A DNA stretch of 7,178 nt. Source: a bacterium (GTDB lineage Bacteria > UBA6262). Location: NCBI GenBank assembly GCA_028716025.1, contig JAQUQP010000093.1, forward strand, positions 1 to 7,178, read 5' to 3'. The notes beneath the pieces are model-generated. The model was not told the DNA's origin. It saw nothing but the letters and a program-made list of their open reading frames with translations, and did not search any database. The position numbers and the translations under genes are program-made. Below, piece by piece: positions 1 through 5,761 of this stretch (position 1 is its first letter; every line of letters starts with the position of its first letter).

Positions 1-34
1 TCCCATCACTCTCAGACCGATATAATCTTTTCAT
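1..34 (-). CDS. Probable PspC-domain protein, N-terminal fragment cut by the window edge
   Basis: An ATG at 34-32 on the minus strand opens a reading frame MKRLYRSESDG that runs off the window. It is preceded by an AGGTGG-like ribosome binding site that begins within the stop codon of the DUF3795 gene, leaving only 9 bp between the two genes. The K-R/K-L-Y-R-S-x-x-D start is the usual opening of PspC domains (LYRS..D..iaGVcgGla), which are small membrane-associated proteins related to the phage-shock response. Only 11 residues are visible, so the Gly-rich helix that would confirm the family is outside the window. The call rests on this short but characteristic start and the well-placed Shine-Dalgarno. 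Confidence 0.6.
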   Translation of the reverse strand, partial: MKRLYRSESDG

Positions 35-43
35 ACTTTCCAC

Positions 44-394
44 CTATTTTGATTTCAGGGTCATGGCTTTGTAGGCGACCATAGTCTGGGCATAACCATC
101 ATAACCTTTTGCCTTGATCATCTGGATGCAGGCATTCCGGTCAGACTTAAACAAAACCTTAAACATCTTGGAAAAGAAATTATTGAATTTAGCGCACTCC
201 ATGACGTCGGCAAACATCTTGCAGTCAGCGCAGCTGCTATATTTATTCTGTATGGCGCACAACCGCACCTTACACCAAGCTGCTTTCTCGTTCTTGTGGC
301 AGCCAGGGCACTTCTCTTTCAAATACTTCCCGCATGCCCCGCAATACAACCCGCAATACGCTACCAATTCCTTATCCGCAACAATTTCTTTCAT
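44..394 (-). CDS. DUF3795-type cysteine-rich small protein
   Basis: This is a soluble protein of 116 residues starting MKEIVADKELVAYCGLYCG. The start at 394 is chosen over the longer frame to 457 because AAAGGAA lies 8 nt upstream and because the family begins just before the YCGLYCGAC block. Cysteines at 14, 18, 21, 29, 32, 41, 46, 55, 58, 67 and 89 form C-x3-C-x2-C and two C-x2-C groups, and the EKCPGC segment fits DUF3795. Such cysteine spacing implies zinc or iron-sulfur binding, but no biochemical role is established for the family to my knowledge. It begins 16 bp after the membrane gene at 411-767 and is followed after 9 bp by the PspC-like start, so these genes are probably co-transcribed. 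Family assignment is fairly sure; function is unknown. Confidence 0.8.
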   Translation of the reverse strand: MKEIVADKELVAYCGLYCGACGKYLKEKCPGCHKNEKAAWCKVRLCAIQNKYSSCADCKMFADVMECAKFNNFFSKMFKVLFKSDRNACIQMIKAKGYDGYAQTMVAYKAMTLKSK

Positions 395-402
395 TGTAAA
401 TT

Positions 403-409
403 TTCCTTT
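403..409 (-). promoter_or_regulatory. Ribosome binding site deciding the start of the DUF3795 gene
   Basis: AAAGGAA on the minus strand lies 8 nt before the ATG at 394. It favours the 116-residue product over a start at 457, which would add 21 residues overlapping the end of the upstream gene. Confidence 0.6.
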
Positions 410-410
410 G

Positions 411-767
411 TTAATTATTATGTTGAAAATAGTAATAGCAAATGGAGAAGATAGCAATCCCTAGGAATGTGTATTTCCCTGCAATTAATCTCTGATGCTT
501 ATAGTTATCCAAATAATTAAAATCTGTTATTCTCCTAGCATACACCCATAATAATACCGCAAAAGGTACATAAAGGAGGCTGGCTTTATATCCAGTTATC
601 AATGGGAAAAGCAAAACAATGGCCATCCCCCTGATACCAATAAAATAATCTTTTTCCTTCATCCCAGGATTAAACTTAAGTTCTAATGGAAATAGATACC
701 CCCACATCCCTATCAGTACGCCAATTGCCATCATTACAAATGAGTTAAAAATATCTTCAATCTTCAT
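411..767 (-). CDS. Small integral membrane protein, unknown function
   Basis: This encodes 118 residues that I do not recognise as a named family. Four hydrophobic segments are visible at about residues 8-28, 42-59, 62-78 and 97-113. The short loop after the first has a proline- and charge-rich stretch (ELKFNPGMKEKD), and the third is followed by an arginine/aspartate-rich turn (YARRITDFNYLDNY). The ATG overlaps the stop of the upstream gene as TAATG, so translation is probably coupled, with GGAAG just upstream serving as a weak ribosome binding site. The sequence is AT-rich with many AAT/ATT/ATA codons, unlike leuA or leuC. The tight packing with 767-1066 makes it likely to be a real gene, and the two may act as a pair. 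Confidence 0.6.
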   Translation of the reverse strand: MKIEDIFNSFVMMAIGVLIGMWGYLFPLELKFNPGMKEKDYFIGIRGMAIVLLFPLITGYKASLLYVPFAVLLWVYARRITDFNYLDNYKHQRLIAGKYTFLGIAIFSICYYYFQHNN

Positions 768-1066
768 TAATCTTCCAGTTTTCCACTATTTATTACTTTC
801 TCCCCTTCAGCCCATTTAGAAATAACATATCTCCATATCCAAAATACTAAAATAGCGTTTAAATTGCCGATAAGACCAAACAATGCCCATTCGGTTTTAT
901 TTAGCTGAGCTTTTCTATAAAGATAAAGAGCACAAACAATATTCAATATTACAGCGAGAATCATTATTATGTAGAAAGCAGCTTCTAACTGCCCTCTAAA
1001 TTTATAAATACTTAGAATCGCACCCAAATATACAAGAGAATCAATAATAATTAATACTGTTTTCAT
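767..1066 (-). CDS. Small three-helix membrane protein, unknown function
   Basis: The product is 99 residues with hydrophobic stretches at about 4-21, 29-50 and 60-80 and a charged C-terminal tail (SKWAEGEKVINSGKLED). The loop NKTEWALFGLIGNLNAI between the second and third helices is glycine/asparagine-bearing and resembles loops in many small inner-membrane proteins, but I cannot assign a family. The ATG at 1066 is preceded by AAAGGT at a usual distance. It is the first gene of a compact left-hand cluster (this gene, 411-767, DUF3795, PspC-like) and begins just after repeat copy 1, so any promoter for the cluster would have to lie in or near that repeat. I saw no convincing -35/-10 pair there. 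Confidence 0.6.
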   Translation of the reverse strand: MKTVLIIIDSLVYLGAILSIYKFRGQLEAAFYIIMILAVILNIVCALYLYRKAQLNKTEWALFGLIGNLNAILVFWIWRYVISKWAEGEKVINSGKLED

Positions 1067-1081
1067 TAATTACCTTTTGTT

Positions 1082-1198
1082 TCAGGGAACTGATCATTAT
1101 TTTGAGCGAGCTATGTAAAAAGACCTTTGGCGCAGGTCCGCCGAGGGCGGATATGGAAATCGACACTGGAGCAAACAAATAGTGACAGTTTCCTGAAA
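1082..1198 (-). repeat. Dispersed repeat copy 1 (short, internally shorter form)
   Basis: Read on the minus strand, this segment matches the plus strand of 3014-3233. A 62-bp core (1118-1179) aligns gaplessly with 3033-3094, with 7 mismatches by my count. A second module (1082-1112) matches 3203-3233 with an exact 13-mer and an exact 10-mer at identical spacing. Weaker similarity continues to about 1198. Only 5 bp separate the two modules here, against 108 bp in copy 2. The core of this copy contains a perfect small inverted repeat, TCCGCC-GAG-GGCGGA, at 1137-1151. There is no open reading frame of note. It is probably a non-autonomous mobile or REP-like element, here in its shorter form. Confidence 0.8.
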
Positions 1199-1231
1199 AA
1201 AAATCTTACAATTAATTAGAACCGTCCCCCC
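1182..1231 (-). repeat. Imperfect hairpin GGACGGTTC / GAAACTGTC beside repeat copy 1
   Basis: On the minus strand, GGACGGTTC (ending at 1219) can pair with GAAACTGTC (1192-1184), allowing one G-U pair and one bulged A. The loop of about 26 nt contains a run of eight Ts. The arm lies just after the stop of the 1236-1670 gene and inside a G6 run. A folded tip with short GACGG/GACAG motifs is reminiscent of REP-like repeats moved by TnpA_REP transposases, but the T-run is in the loop, so it is not a canonical terminator. Confidence 0.35.
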
Positions 1232-1235
1232 TTTT

Positions 1236-1670
1236 TTAACTACTATCCTTTTCTTGCTTTCTGCCAATATTCGCACTAATTCTCGCCACAATAAAACTAA
1301 TAAATATCATAACTAACATTGTTATTAATAATACTTTATTTTCTTTGTGTTTTAAAAATACTGCTGGTATTTCACATATTTTTAAACCTATAAAAAGGAC
1401 TGTTACACAAGACAAACCTGCTCCTATATAAATGCAAAGAAGATTAGTTAATATTACTCTACCGTGAAAAAACAATGCTACTACTATAGGCAACGCTATA
1501 AAACCAGCTAACCCCCCATATAACATAGAGCCTAACAGTCCTTCACCTTCTGCATGAAGGACAAGCCCAGAATAAATCCATAGCATACATCCACAAATAA
1601 TTGCCCCTAATGAGGGAGATAAAGATAATATATTTTTCTCCAAATTATAAGGTCCACGAAAGATATACAC
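1236..1670 (-). CDS. Four-helix membrane protein, unknown, immediately after leuC
   Basis: A 144-residue hydrophobic protein with membrane segments at about residues 16-36, 47-68, 71-96 and 111-130 and a basic/acidic tail (ANIGRKQEKDSS). The likely start is GTG at 1670, only 5 nt past the leuC stop; no ATG is near. The only Shine-Dalgarno-like sequence is GAGGAG inside the last leuC codons, 11 nt upstream, a rather long spacing. I do not recognise the family. Base composition is much more AT-rich than leuC, and it stands where leuD often follows leuC. It is bounded on the far side by repeat copy 1. It may be an acquired gene that displaced leuD. Because the start is non-ATG and there is no family match, a real product is likely but not certain. 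Confidence 0.5.
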   Translation of the reverse strand: MYIFRGPYNLEKNILSLSPSLGAIICGCMLWIYSGLVLHAEGEGLLGSMLYGGLAGFIALPIVVALFFHGRVILTNLLCIYIGAGLSCVTVLFIGLKICEIPAVFLKHKENKVLLITMLVMIFISFIVARISANIGRKQEKDSS

Positions 1671-1675
1671 AAACT

Positions 1676-2935
1676 TTACAGCTCCTCTGGGCTCGCTATC
1701 CTACCGAGCACTGCTGACGCAGCTGCGACAGCAGGATTCGACAGATACACTTCACTCTGCGGATCCCCCATCCTGCCCACAAAATTCCTATTAGTCGTCG
1801 CCAGCGCCCTCTCGCCTTTGGCCAGTATGCCCATATGCCCGCCCAAGCACGGCCCGCAGGTCGGTGTGGAAATAGCCGCACCAGCATCCATGAATATCTT
1901 GAATAGCCCCTCATCCATCGCCTGCCGCCATACTTCCTGCGTCGCCGGGATGACAATGAGCCGCACATATTTATGCACTTTCTGGCCTTTGATGACTTCT
2001 GCAGCCAGCTGCAGGTCCTCGATACGTCCGTTGGTGCAAGAACCGATCACTACCTGGTCAATAGTGACTTTGCCGACTTTGGAGATCGGTTTCACATTAC
2101 TTGGCAGGTGCGGGAAAGCCACCATTGGCTCCAGTTTCGTGACATCATATTCTTTGGTCTCTATATATTTAGCATTCTTATCACTCTCATAAGTTTCATA
2201 CGGCTCTTTGGCTCGTTTCTCTACATATTTAAGCGTAGTCTCATCTACACCCATAATGCCATTCTTGCCGCCAGCTTCAATAGCCATGTTGCACATAGTG
2301 AACCTGTCTGACATGGGCAGGCCATCTATAGTATCGCCGCAAAATTCCATCGAGCGGTAGAGCGCGCCATCCACACCAATATCCCCGATCGTATGCAGGA
2401 TCAGGTCCTTGCCGCCAACCCATTTTGGCAGTTTACCGCGATAGATGAATTTCATAGCTTCTGGTACTTTGAACCAGCACTCACCGGTGACCATAACTGC
2501 TGCCAGGTCTGTGCTGCCGACGCCGGTAGAGAATGCTCCCATCGCGCCATAGGTGCAGGTATGAGAATCTGCACCGATAATGACTTGGCCTGGCAGGACA
2601 ATGCCTTGTTCCGGCAGGAGCGCGTGCTCCACACCCATTTCGCCAACTTCAAAATAGTATTTTAGCTTCTGCTCTTTGGCAAACTCGCGCAGGATCTTCA
2701 CCTGCTCAGCGGATTTAATATCTTTGCAGGGAGTAAAATGGTCAGGGACAAGCACTACTTTATCCTTGTCAAATACTCTCTTGGCTTTGGCTTTTTTGAA
2801 TTCGCTGATAGCAATAGGCGCGGTAATATCATTACCGAGAGCAATGTCCACTTTGGCCTGTATCAGTTCACCAGCATGCACTTCATCTTTGCCGCAATGC
2901 GCTGCCAGTATCTTTTCCGTAATTGTCATTCCCAT
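1676..2935 (-). CDS. leuC: 3-isopropylmalate dehydratase large subunit
   Basis: This is the catalytic subunit of isopropylmalate isomerase, which converts 2-isopropylmalate to 3-isopropylmalate in leucine synthesis in the cytoplasm. It is 419 residues from the ATG at 2935, the length of the shorter, HacA-like LeuC type rather than the roughly 466-residue enterobacterial form. The 4Fe-4S ligands are visible as C300 (VIGSCTNGR), C360 and C363 ([12 protein letters not shown]). The family blocks [20 protein letters not shown] (from 121) and [20 protein letters not shown] (from 380) are intact. The ATG at 2935 sits 10 nt from AAAGGAG; an upstream TTG at 2941 would be only 4 nt away. The small subunit LeuD, needed for activity, is not in the window. 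A gap of about 490 bp with a repeat separates it from leuA, and I saw no clear promoter there. Confidence 0.96.
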   Translation of the reverse strand: MGMTITEKILAAHCGKDEVHAGELIQAKVDIALGNDITAPIAISEFKKAKAKRVFDKDKVVLVPDHFTPCKDIKSAEQVKILREFAKEQKLKYYFEVGEMGVEHALLPEQGIVLPGQVIIGADSHTCTYGAMGAFSTGVGSTDLAAVMVTGECWFKVPEAMKFIYRGKLPKWVGGKDLILHTIGDIGVDGALYRSMEFCGDTIDGLPMSDRFTMCNMAIEAGGKNGIMGVDETTLKYVEKRAKEPYETYESDKNAKYIETKEYDVTKLEPMVAFPHLPSNVKPISKVGKVTIDQVVIGSCTNGRIEDLQLAAEVIKGQKVHKYVRLIVIPATQEVWRQAMDEGLFKIFMDAGAAISTPTCGPCLGGHMGILAKGERALATTNRNFVGRMGDPQSEVYLSNPAVAAASAVLGRIASPEEL

Positions 2936-2945
2936 TTTCAATATA

Positions 2946-2952
2946 CTCCTTT
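2946..2952 (-). promoter_or_regulatory. Strong ribosome binding site setting the leuC start
   Basis: AAAGGAG on the minus strand lies 10 nt before ATG 2935, 4 nt before TTG 2941 and 16 nt before ATG 2929. The spacing supports the ATG at 2935, giving the N-terminus [10 protein letters not shown]. Confidence 0.7.
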
Positions 2953-3013
2953 AGAATTATTATCGTGTATATAGTAACTAGCAGTGGGGGTCCTGTCTCG
3001 GGTTTATACCGTA

Positions 3014-3233
3014 TATCAGTGAACTGGTTATTTTTGTTCGCTCCAGTGTCGATTTCCATTCCCTTCCTTGGCGGATCTGCGCCAAAGGTCTTTTGACAAC
3101 TCGGTGCCTCCGCAACTCGCCCCCTGGGCTCAGACATGCTCGGCATCCAGCAACCAACAGATGCCCTCGTTGTCTGCAAGCGTGCTTTGGCTGAAATCGA
3201 CAAGCTCGCTCAAAAAACAACCAAGTTCCCTGA
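3014..3233 (+). repeat. Dispersed repeat copy 2 (long form, inverted relative to copy 1)
   Basis: The long copy has an outer arm (3014-3032, diverged), a conserved 62-bp core (3033-3094), a unique 108-bp interior (3095-3202) and a conserved 31-bp end module (3203-3233). The core and end module both match copy 1 at 1082-1198 in reverse orientation. In the core, the perfect TCCGCC/GGCGGA inverted repeat of copy 1 is degraded. Having two separated modules in the same order in both copies shows this is one element with an internal length difference, not two chance matches. No transposase is encoded. It was probably mobilised in trans or is a relic. Confidence 0.8.
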
Positions 3234-3312
3234 TCAGCACATTAAGTAAAGGCGAGCGCGGCCGCTGAATGTCATGGAGAAAACCTTCGAACTCTCCAAA
3301 TTGATCGGCGGG

Positions 3313-3335
3313 TGAATTTGCTTGCCGCAAATTCA
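3313..3335. repeat. Perfect 9-bp stem-loop TGAATTTGC-TTGCC-GCAAATTCA
   Basis: The nine-base arms 3313-3321 and 3327-3335 are exact reverse complements around a 5-nt loop. No T-run follows on either strand, so it is not a textbook terminator. It lies between leuA and repeat copy 2. It could be a transcript-stabilising hairpin, a protein-binding palindrome or part of a repeat unit. Confidence 0.6.
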
Positions 3336-3363
3336 AGCTATAATATACTCGATTTTCGCCGCG

Positions 3364-3386
3364 TCCGCCAACGCTTTAGTGGCGGA
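3364..3386 (-). repeat. Stem-loop TCCGCCA/TGGCGGA just downstream of leuA
   Basis: The seven-base GC-rich arms 3364-3370 and 3380-3386 are exact reverse complements around a 9-nt loop, about 40 nt past the leuA stop. The position suits a 3'-end hairpin of the leuA transcript, but no U-tract follows on the minus strand. The same TCCGCC...GGCGGA motif forms the small inverted repeat in copy 1 (1137-1151), so it may instead be a recurring genomic motif. Confidence 0.5.
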
Positions 3387-3425
3387 GAACGACTCAGCGT
3401 GACAGCGAGCTTAAAACCTTATGTT

Positions 3426-4964
3426 TTATTTACTTTTTACTGCTTTTGGGCTCAGCAGACGGTTCACTGCGTTCAAATATGCTTTGGCACTCGCTTCAAT
3501 AATATCAGTGGAAGCTCCCTGCCCAGTCACTACATGCCCCTTGGCATCAGAAATCCTGACGATCACTTCACCCTGCGCATCTTGCCCGCCGCTGACCGCG
3601 CGGATCCCGTATTCCATTAGTTTGCATTTCAGGCCGGTAATGCGGTCGATAGCTTTATAGGTGGCATCCACCGGGCCGTCGCCAGAGGAAGCCTCTTGGA
3701 TAACCTTGTCGCCTTTACGCAGGCGGATAGTCGCGGTCGGTATGGTCTGGCTGCCGCTAACAGTGTGAATATAGTCCAGCTTATAGACCGGGACCACCTG
3801 GGAGATCTCATCCTCAACGATAGCGATGAGGTCTTCATCAAAGATCTCTTTTTTCTTATCAGCCAGGACTTTAAATCTCTCGGATATCTTATCCAGGTCT
3901 TTTTCTTTAAAGGTATAACCCAGGGCATTGAGCCGCTGCTTCAGGGCATGCCGGCCAGAGTGTTTGCCCAGGACCAGTCCAGAACCCTGCCAGCCGATAC
4001 TCTTGGCATCCATGATCTCGTAGGTGCTTTTATCTGCCATGACCCCGTGCTGGTGAATGCCGGCTTCATGAGCAAAAGCATTGGCACCGACAATAGCTTT
4101 GTTCGGCTGGACCGGGATACCGGTCAGCGAACTCACCATGCGGGAAGTCTTGTAAATTTCTTTAGTCTCGATATCAGTATGCACATTGAACAGGTCTTTC
4201 CTGGTCTTGATCGCCATGACGATCTCTTCCAGGCTGGCGTTGCCGGCTCTCTCTCCCAGGCCATTGACAGTGCATTCTACCTGGCGCACTCCGGCAGCGA
4301 CAGCTGCCAGTGAATTAGCTACTGAGAGACCGAGATCATTATGGCAATGCACGCTGATGACTGCTTTATCCACATTAGGCACTTTATCGAATATATTCAT
4401 GAGCATCACGGCAAATTCAGCGGGTATGCTGTATCCTACTGTATCCGGGATATTGACTGTAGTAGCGCCGGCTTTAATGACCGCTTCTACTACCTGCCAA
4501 AGGAATTCCTGGTTAGAACGCACCGCATCCTCAGCGCTGAATTCTACATTATCGCAGAAACGGCGCGCATATTTTACGGCGCTTACAGCTCTGGACAGCG
4601 CTTCCTCACGCGACATTTTCAGTTTGTATTTCAGGTGGATATCGCTAGTGGCCAGGAAAGTATGGATCCGCGGCCGTTTACTGTATTTCACCGAGTTCCA
4701 GCAGGCGTCTATATCCTTTTCCATGGCCCGGGCCAGACCGCAAATCTGGGGACCTTTCACTTCCTGGGCGATCAGTTTCACTGATTCAAAATCGCCTGGT
4801 GAGGAGATCGGGAACCCGGCTTCTATGACATCAACCTTCATTTTGGCCAGCTGCCGTCCGATCTCTATTTTCTGCGCAGTATTCAGGCTGGCGCCGGGTG
4901 ATTGCTCACCGTCACGAAGCGTCGTATCAAATATTATTATTTTATTTTTGTTATTATTTTTCAT
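3426..4964 (-). CDS. leuA: 2-isopropylmalate synthase
   Basis: Catalyses the first committed step of leucine synthesis, condensing acetyl-CoA with 2-oxoisovalerate. At 512 residues it has the usual full length for the bacterial LeuA type 1. The TIM-barrel domain shows FDTTLRDGEQSPGASL from residue 12, with R17 and D18 at the active site, the metal-binding H206-x-H208 in SVHCHNDLG, GLGERAGNAS at 235-244 and the HEAGIHQHG block at 299-307. The C-terminal LeuA regulatory domain (about 395-505) is complete, with SSGDGPVDATYKAID (426-440) and GQGASTDIIEAS (481-492), so feedback inhibition by leucine is expected. The ATG overlaps the pssA stop (ATGA), with AGGAG 7 nt upstream, implying coupled translation. 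IMS rather than homocitrate or citramalate synthase is supported by close similarity throughout and the ilvC/leuC neighbours. Confidence 0.96.
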   Translation of the reverse strand: MKNNNKNKIIIFDTTLRDGEQSPGASLNTAQKIEIGRQLAKMKVDVIEAGFPISSPGDFESVKLIAQEVKGPQICGLARAMEKDIDACWNSVKYSKRPRIHTFLATSDIHLKYKLKMSREEALSRAVSAVKYARRFCDNVEFSAEDAVRSNQEFLWQVVEAVIKAGATTVNIPDTVGYSIPAEFAVMLMNIFDKVPNVDKAVISVHCHNDLGLSVANSLAAVAAGVRQVECTVNGLGERAGNASLEEIVMAIKTRKDLFNVHTDIETKEIYKTSRMVSSLTGIPVQPNKAIVGANAFAHEAGIHQHGVMADKSTYEIMDAKSIGWQGSGLVLGKHSGRHALKQRLNALGYTFKEKDLDKISERFKVLADKKKEIFDEDLIAIVEDEISQVVPVYKLDYIHTVSGSQTIPTATIRLRKGDKVIQEASSGDGPVDATYKAIDRITGLKCKLMEYGIRAVSGGQDAQGEVIVRISDAKGHVVTGQGASTDIIEASAKAYLNAVNRLLSPKAVKSK

Positions 4965-5761
4965 TTTTTATCTCCTGATCTTCTTAACTTAGGTAAATTA
5001 TTTTCTCCTGCCCTTTTTAACTTACTCCAGTTATTCAATCGATAGAAAACATCGAATAGTCCGCTTAAAATATACGCTATAAATATGATCAAGATCATAT
5101 TTTCCGGATACAACCAGACCAACGCCGCAGAAAGAATTATAAAGATGAAATATTGGATCGGCTTACGTTTACCGATTTTTAATTTCTTAAAGCTGGTATA
5201 GCGTATATTTGAAACCATAAGGTATGCTAAGATCACCATGAATACCGGCATGAACCGCAACATTAAGGGCATATTTTTCGTTACCATTGGGATAGTCCGT
5301 ATCGTAATTTCCTGAATGAAAGTATTATAGCTCAACACAAATGCTGCTAATATGCCTGCCGCACCCGGTACAGGCAAACCGGTAAAAAAAGCTGAGGGAA
5401 TCCCGCTATCTGCTTTGGTATTGAAGCGAGCCAGCCGGACCGCTGCGGCAATGATGAATAGAAAAGTAATCACTCCGCCCAGGTTCCCGTAATGATGCAG
5501 AACAACCTGGTACACAATTAAAGCCGGCGCGATGCCAAAACTAGTCAGGTCAGCCAGTGAATCCAGTTCGATACCGAACTTACTCTCAGTCTTGGTGATA
5601 CGCGCGATCCTGCCGTCCAGGATATCAAAAACGATCCCGGCGAGAATAGCAAAAGCTGCCTTGGGATAGCGCCCGTTAATACTCAGGATTATGCTATATA
5701 CACCCGCGCCCATATTGCCCAGCGTAAACAAGCTGGGTAGTAAGTACAATCCCTTTTTCAT
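4961..5761 (-). CDS. pssA: CDP-diacylglycerol--serine O-phosphatidyltransferase
   Basis: An integral membrane enzyme that makes phosphatidylserine from CDP-diacylglycerol and L-serine. The 266-residue protein carries the complete CDP-alcohol phosphotransferase signature D49-G50-x2-A53-R54-x8-G63-x3-D67-x3-D71, with all metal and catalytic aspartates present, and then the PssA-like DLTSFGIAPA stretch. Several hydrophobic helices follow, to about residue 240, and a basic tail (RRSGDKK) ends the protein. The start at 5761 overlaps the psd stop (ATGA), with AGGAG 7 nt before it, and the stop overlaps leuA's start. Pairing with psd, which uses its product, supports PssA over other CDP-alcohol transferases such as PgsA. 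Confidence 0.94.
   Translation of the reverse strand: MKKGLYLLPSLFTLGNMGAGVYSIILSINGRYPKAAFAILAGIVFDILDGRIARITKTESKFGIELDSLADLTSFGIAPALIVYQVVLHHYGNLGGVITFLFIIAAAVRLARFNTKADSGIPSAFFTGLPVPGAAGILAAFVLSYNTFIQEITIRTIPMVTKNMPLMLRFMPVFMVILAYLMVSNIRYTSFKKLKIGKRKPIQYFIFIILSAALVWLYPENMILIIFIAYILSGLFDVFYRLNNWSKLKRAGENNLPKLRRSGDKK

Larger units (their letters stand above)
2936..3425. other. Gene-free leuA-leuC gap carrying a repeat and two hairpins
   Basis: This stretch of about 490 bp separates leuA from leuC, genes that are often adjacent in such operons. It holds repeat copy 2 (3014-3233), two perfect stem-loops (3313-3335 and 3364-3386), and the leuC ribosome binding site. Open frames in it are short, overlap the repeat on both strands, and have no family resemblance. 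No T-tract terminator and no convincing -35/-10 pair for leuC were seen, so whether leuC is read from the leuA transcript or separately is open. Confidence 0.7.

Noticed and set aside
1091..1120. Promoter for the left cluster (TTTACA ... TAATGA on the minus strand)
   Set aside because: The spacing is about 14 bp and both boxes are poor matches. Part of it is simply the repeat end module.
2953..3012. Promoter upstream of leuC (TATAAA or GATAAT boxes on the minus strand)
   Set aside because: No acceptable -35 hexamer lies 16-18 bp upstream of either box.
1082..3233. Composite transposon carrying leuC
   Set aside because: Neither repeat encodes a transposase, no target-site duplication was seen, and the ends of the two copies differ in length. 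Only a non-autonomous repeat pair is supported.
3136..3249. A 37-residue plus-strand frame beginning MLGIQQPTDALVV
   Set aside because: It has somewhat protein-like composition but no Shine-Dalgarno, spans the repeat interior and end module, and would be broken by the 103-bp difference in copy 1.
3130..3336. A 68-residue minus-strand frame in the leuA-leuC gap, rich in hydrophobic residues
   Set aside because: It runs through the repeat end module and unique interior, lacks a ribosome binding site, and its frame is not kept in copy 1.
2936..3425. T-box, leucine-rich leader peptide or tRNA/rRNA gene in the gap before leuC
   Set aside because: No T-box core sequence, no run of Leu codons with an attenuator, and no cloverleaf or rRNA-like sequence was seen.
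3696..4992. Long plus-strand open frames opposite leuA (3696-4313, 4186-4992, 4341-4784)
   Set aside because: They are antisense shadows of leuA, whose motifs are intact along the whole opposite strand. The encoded sequences show no family pattern.
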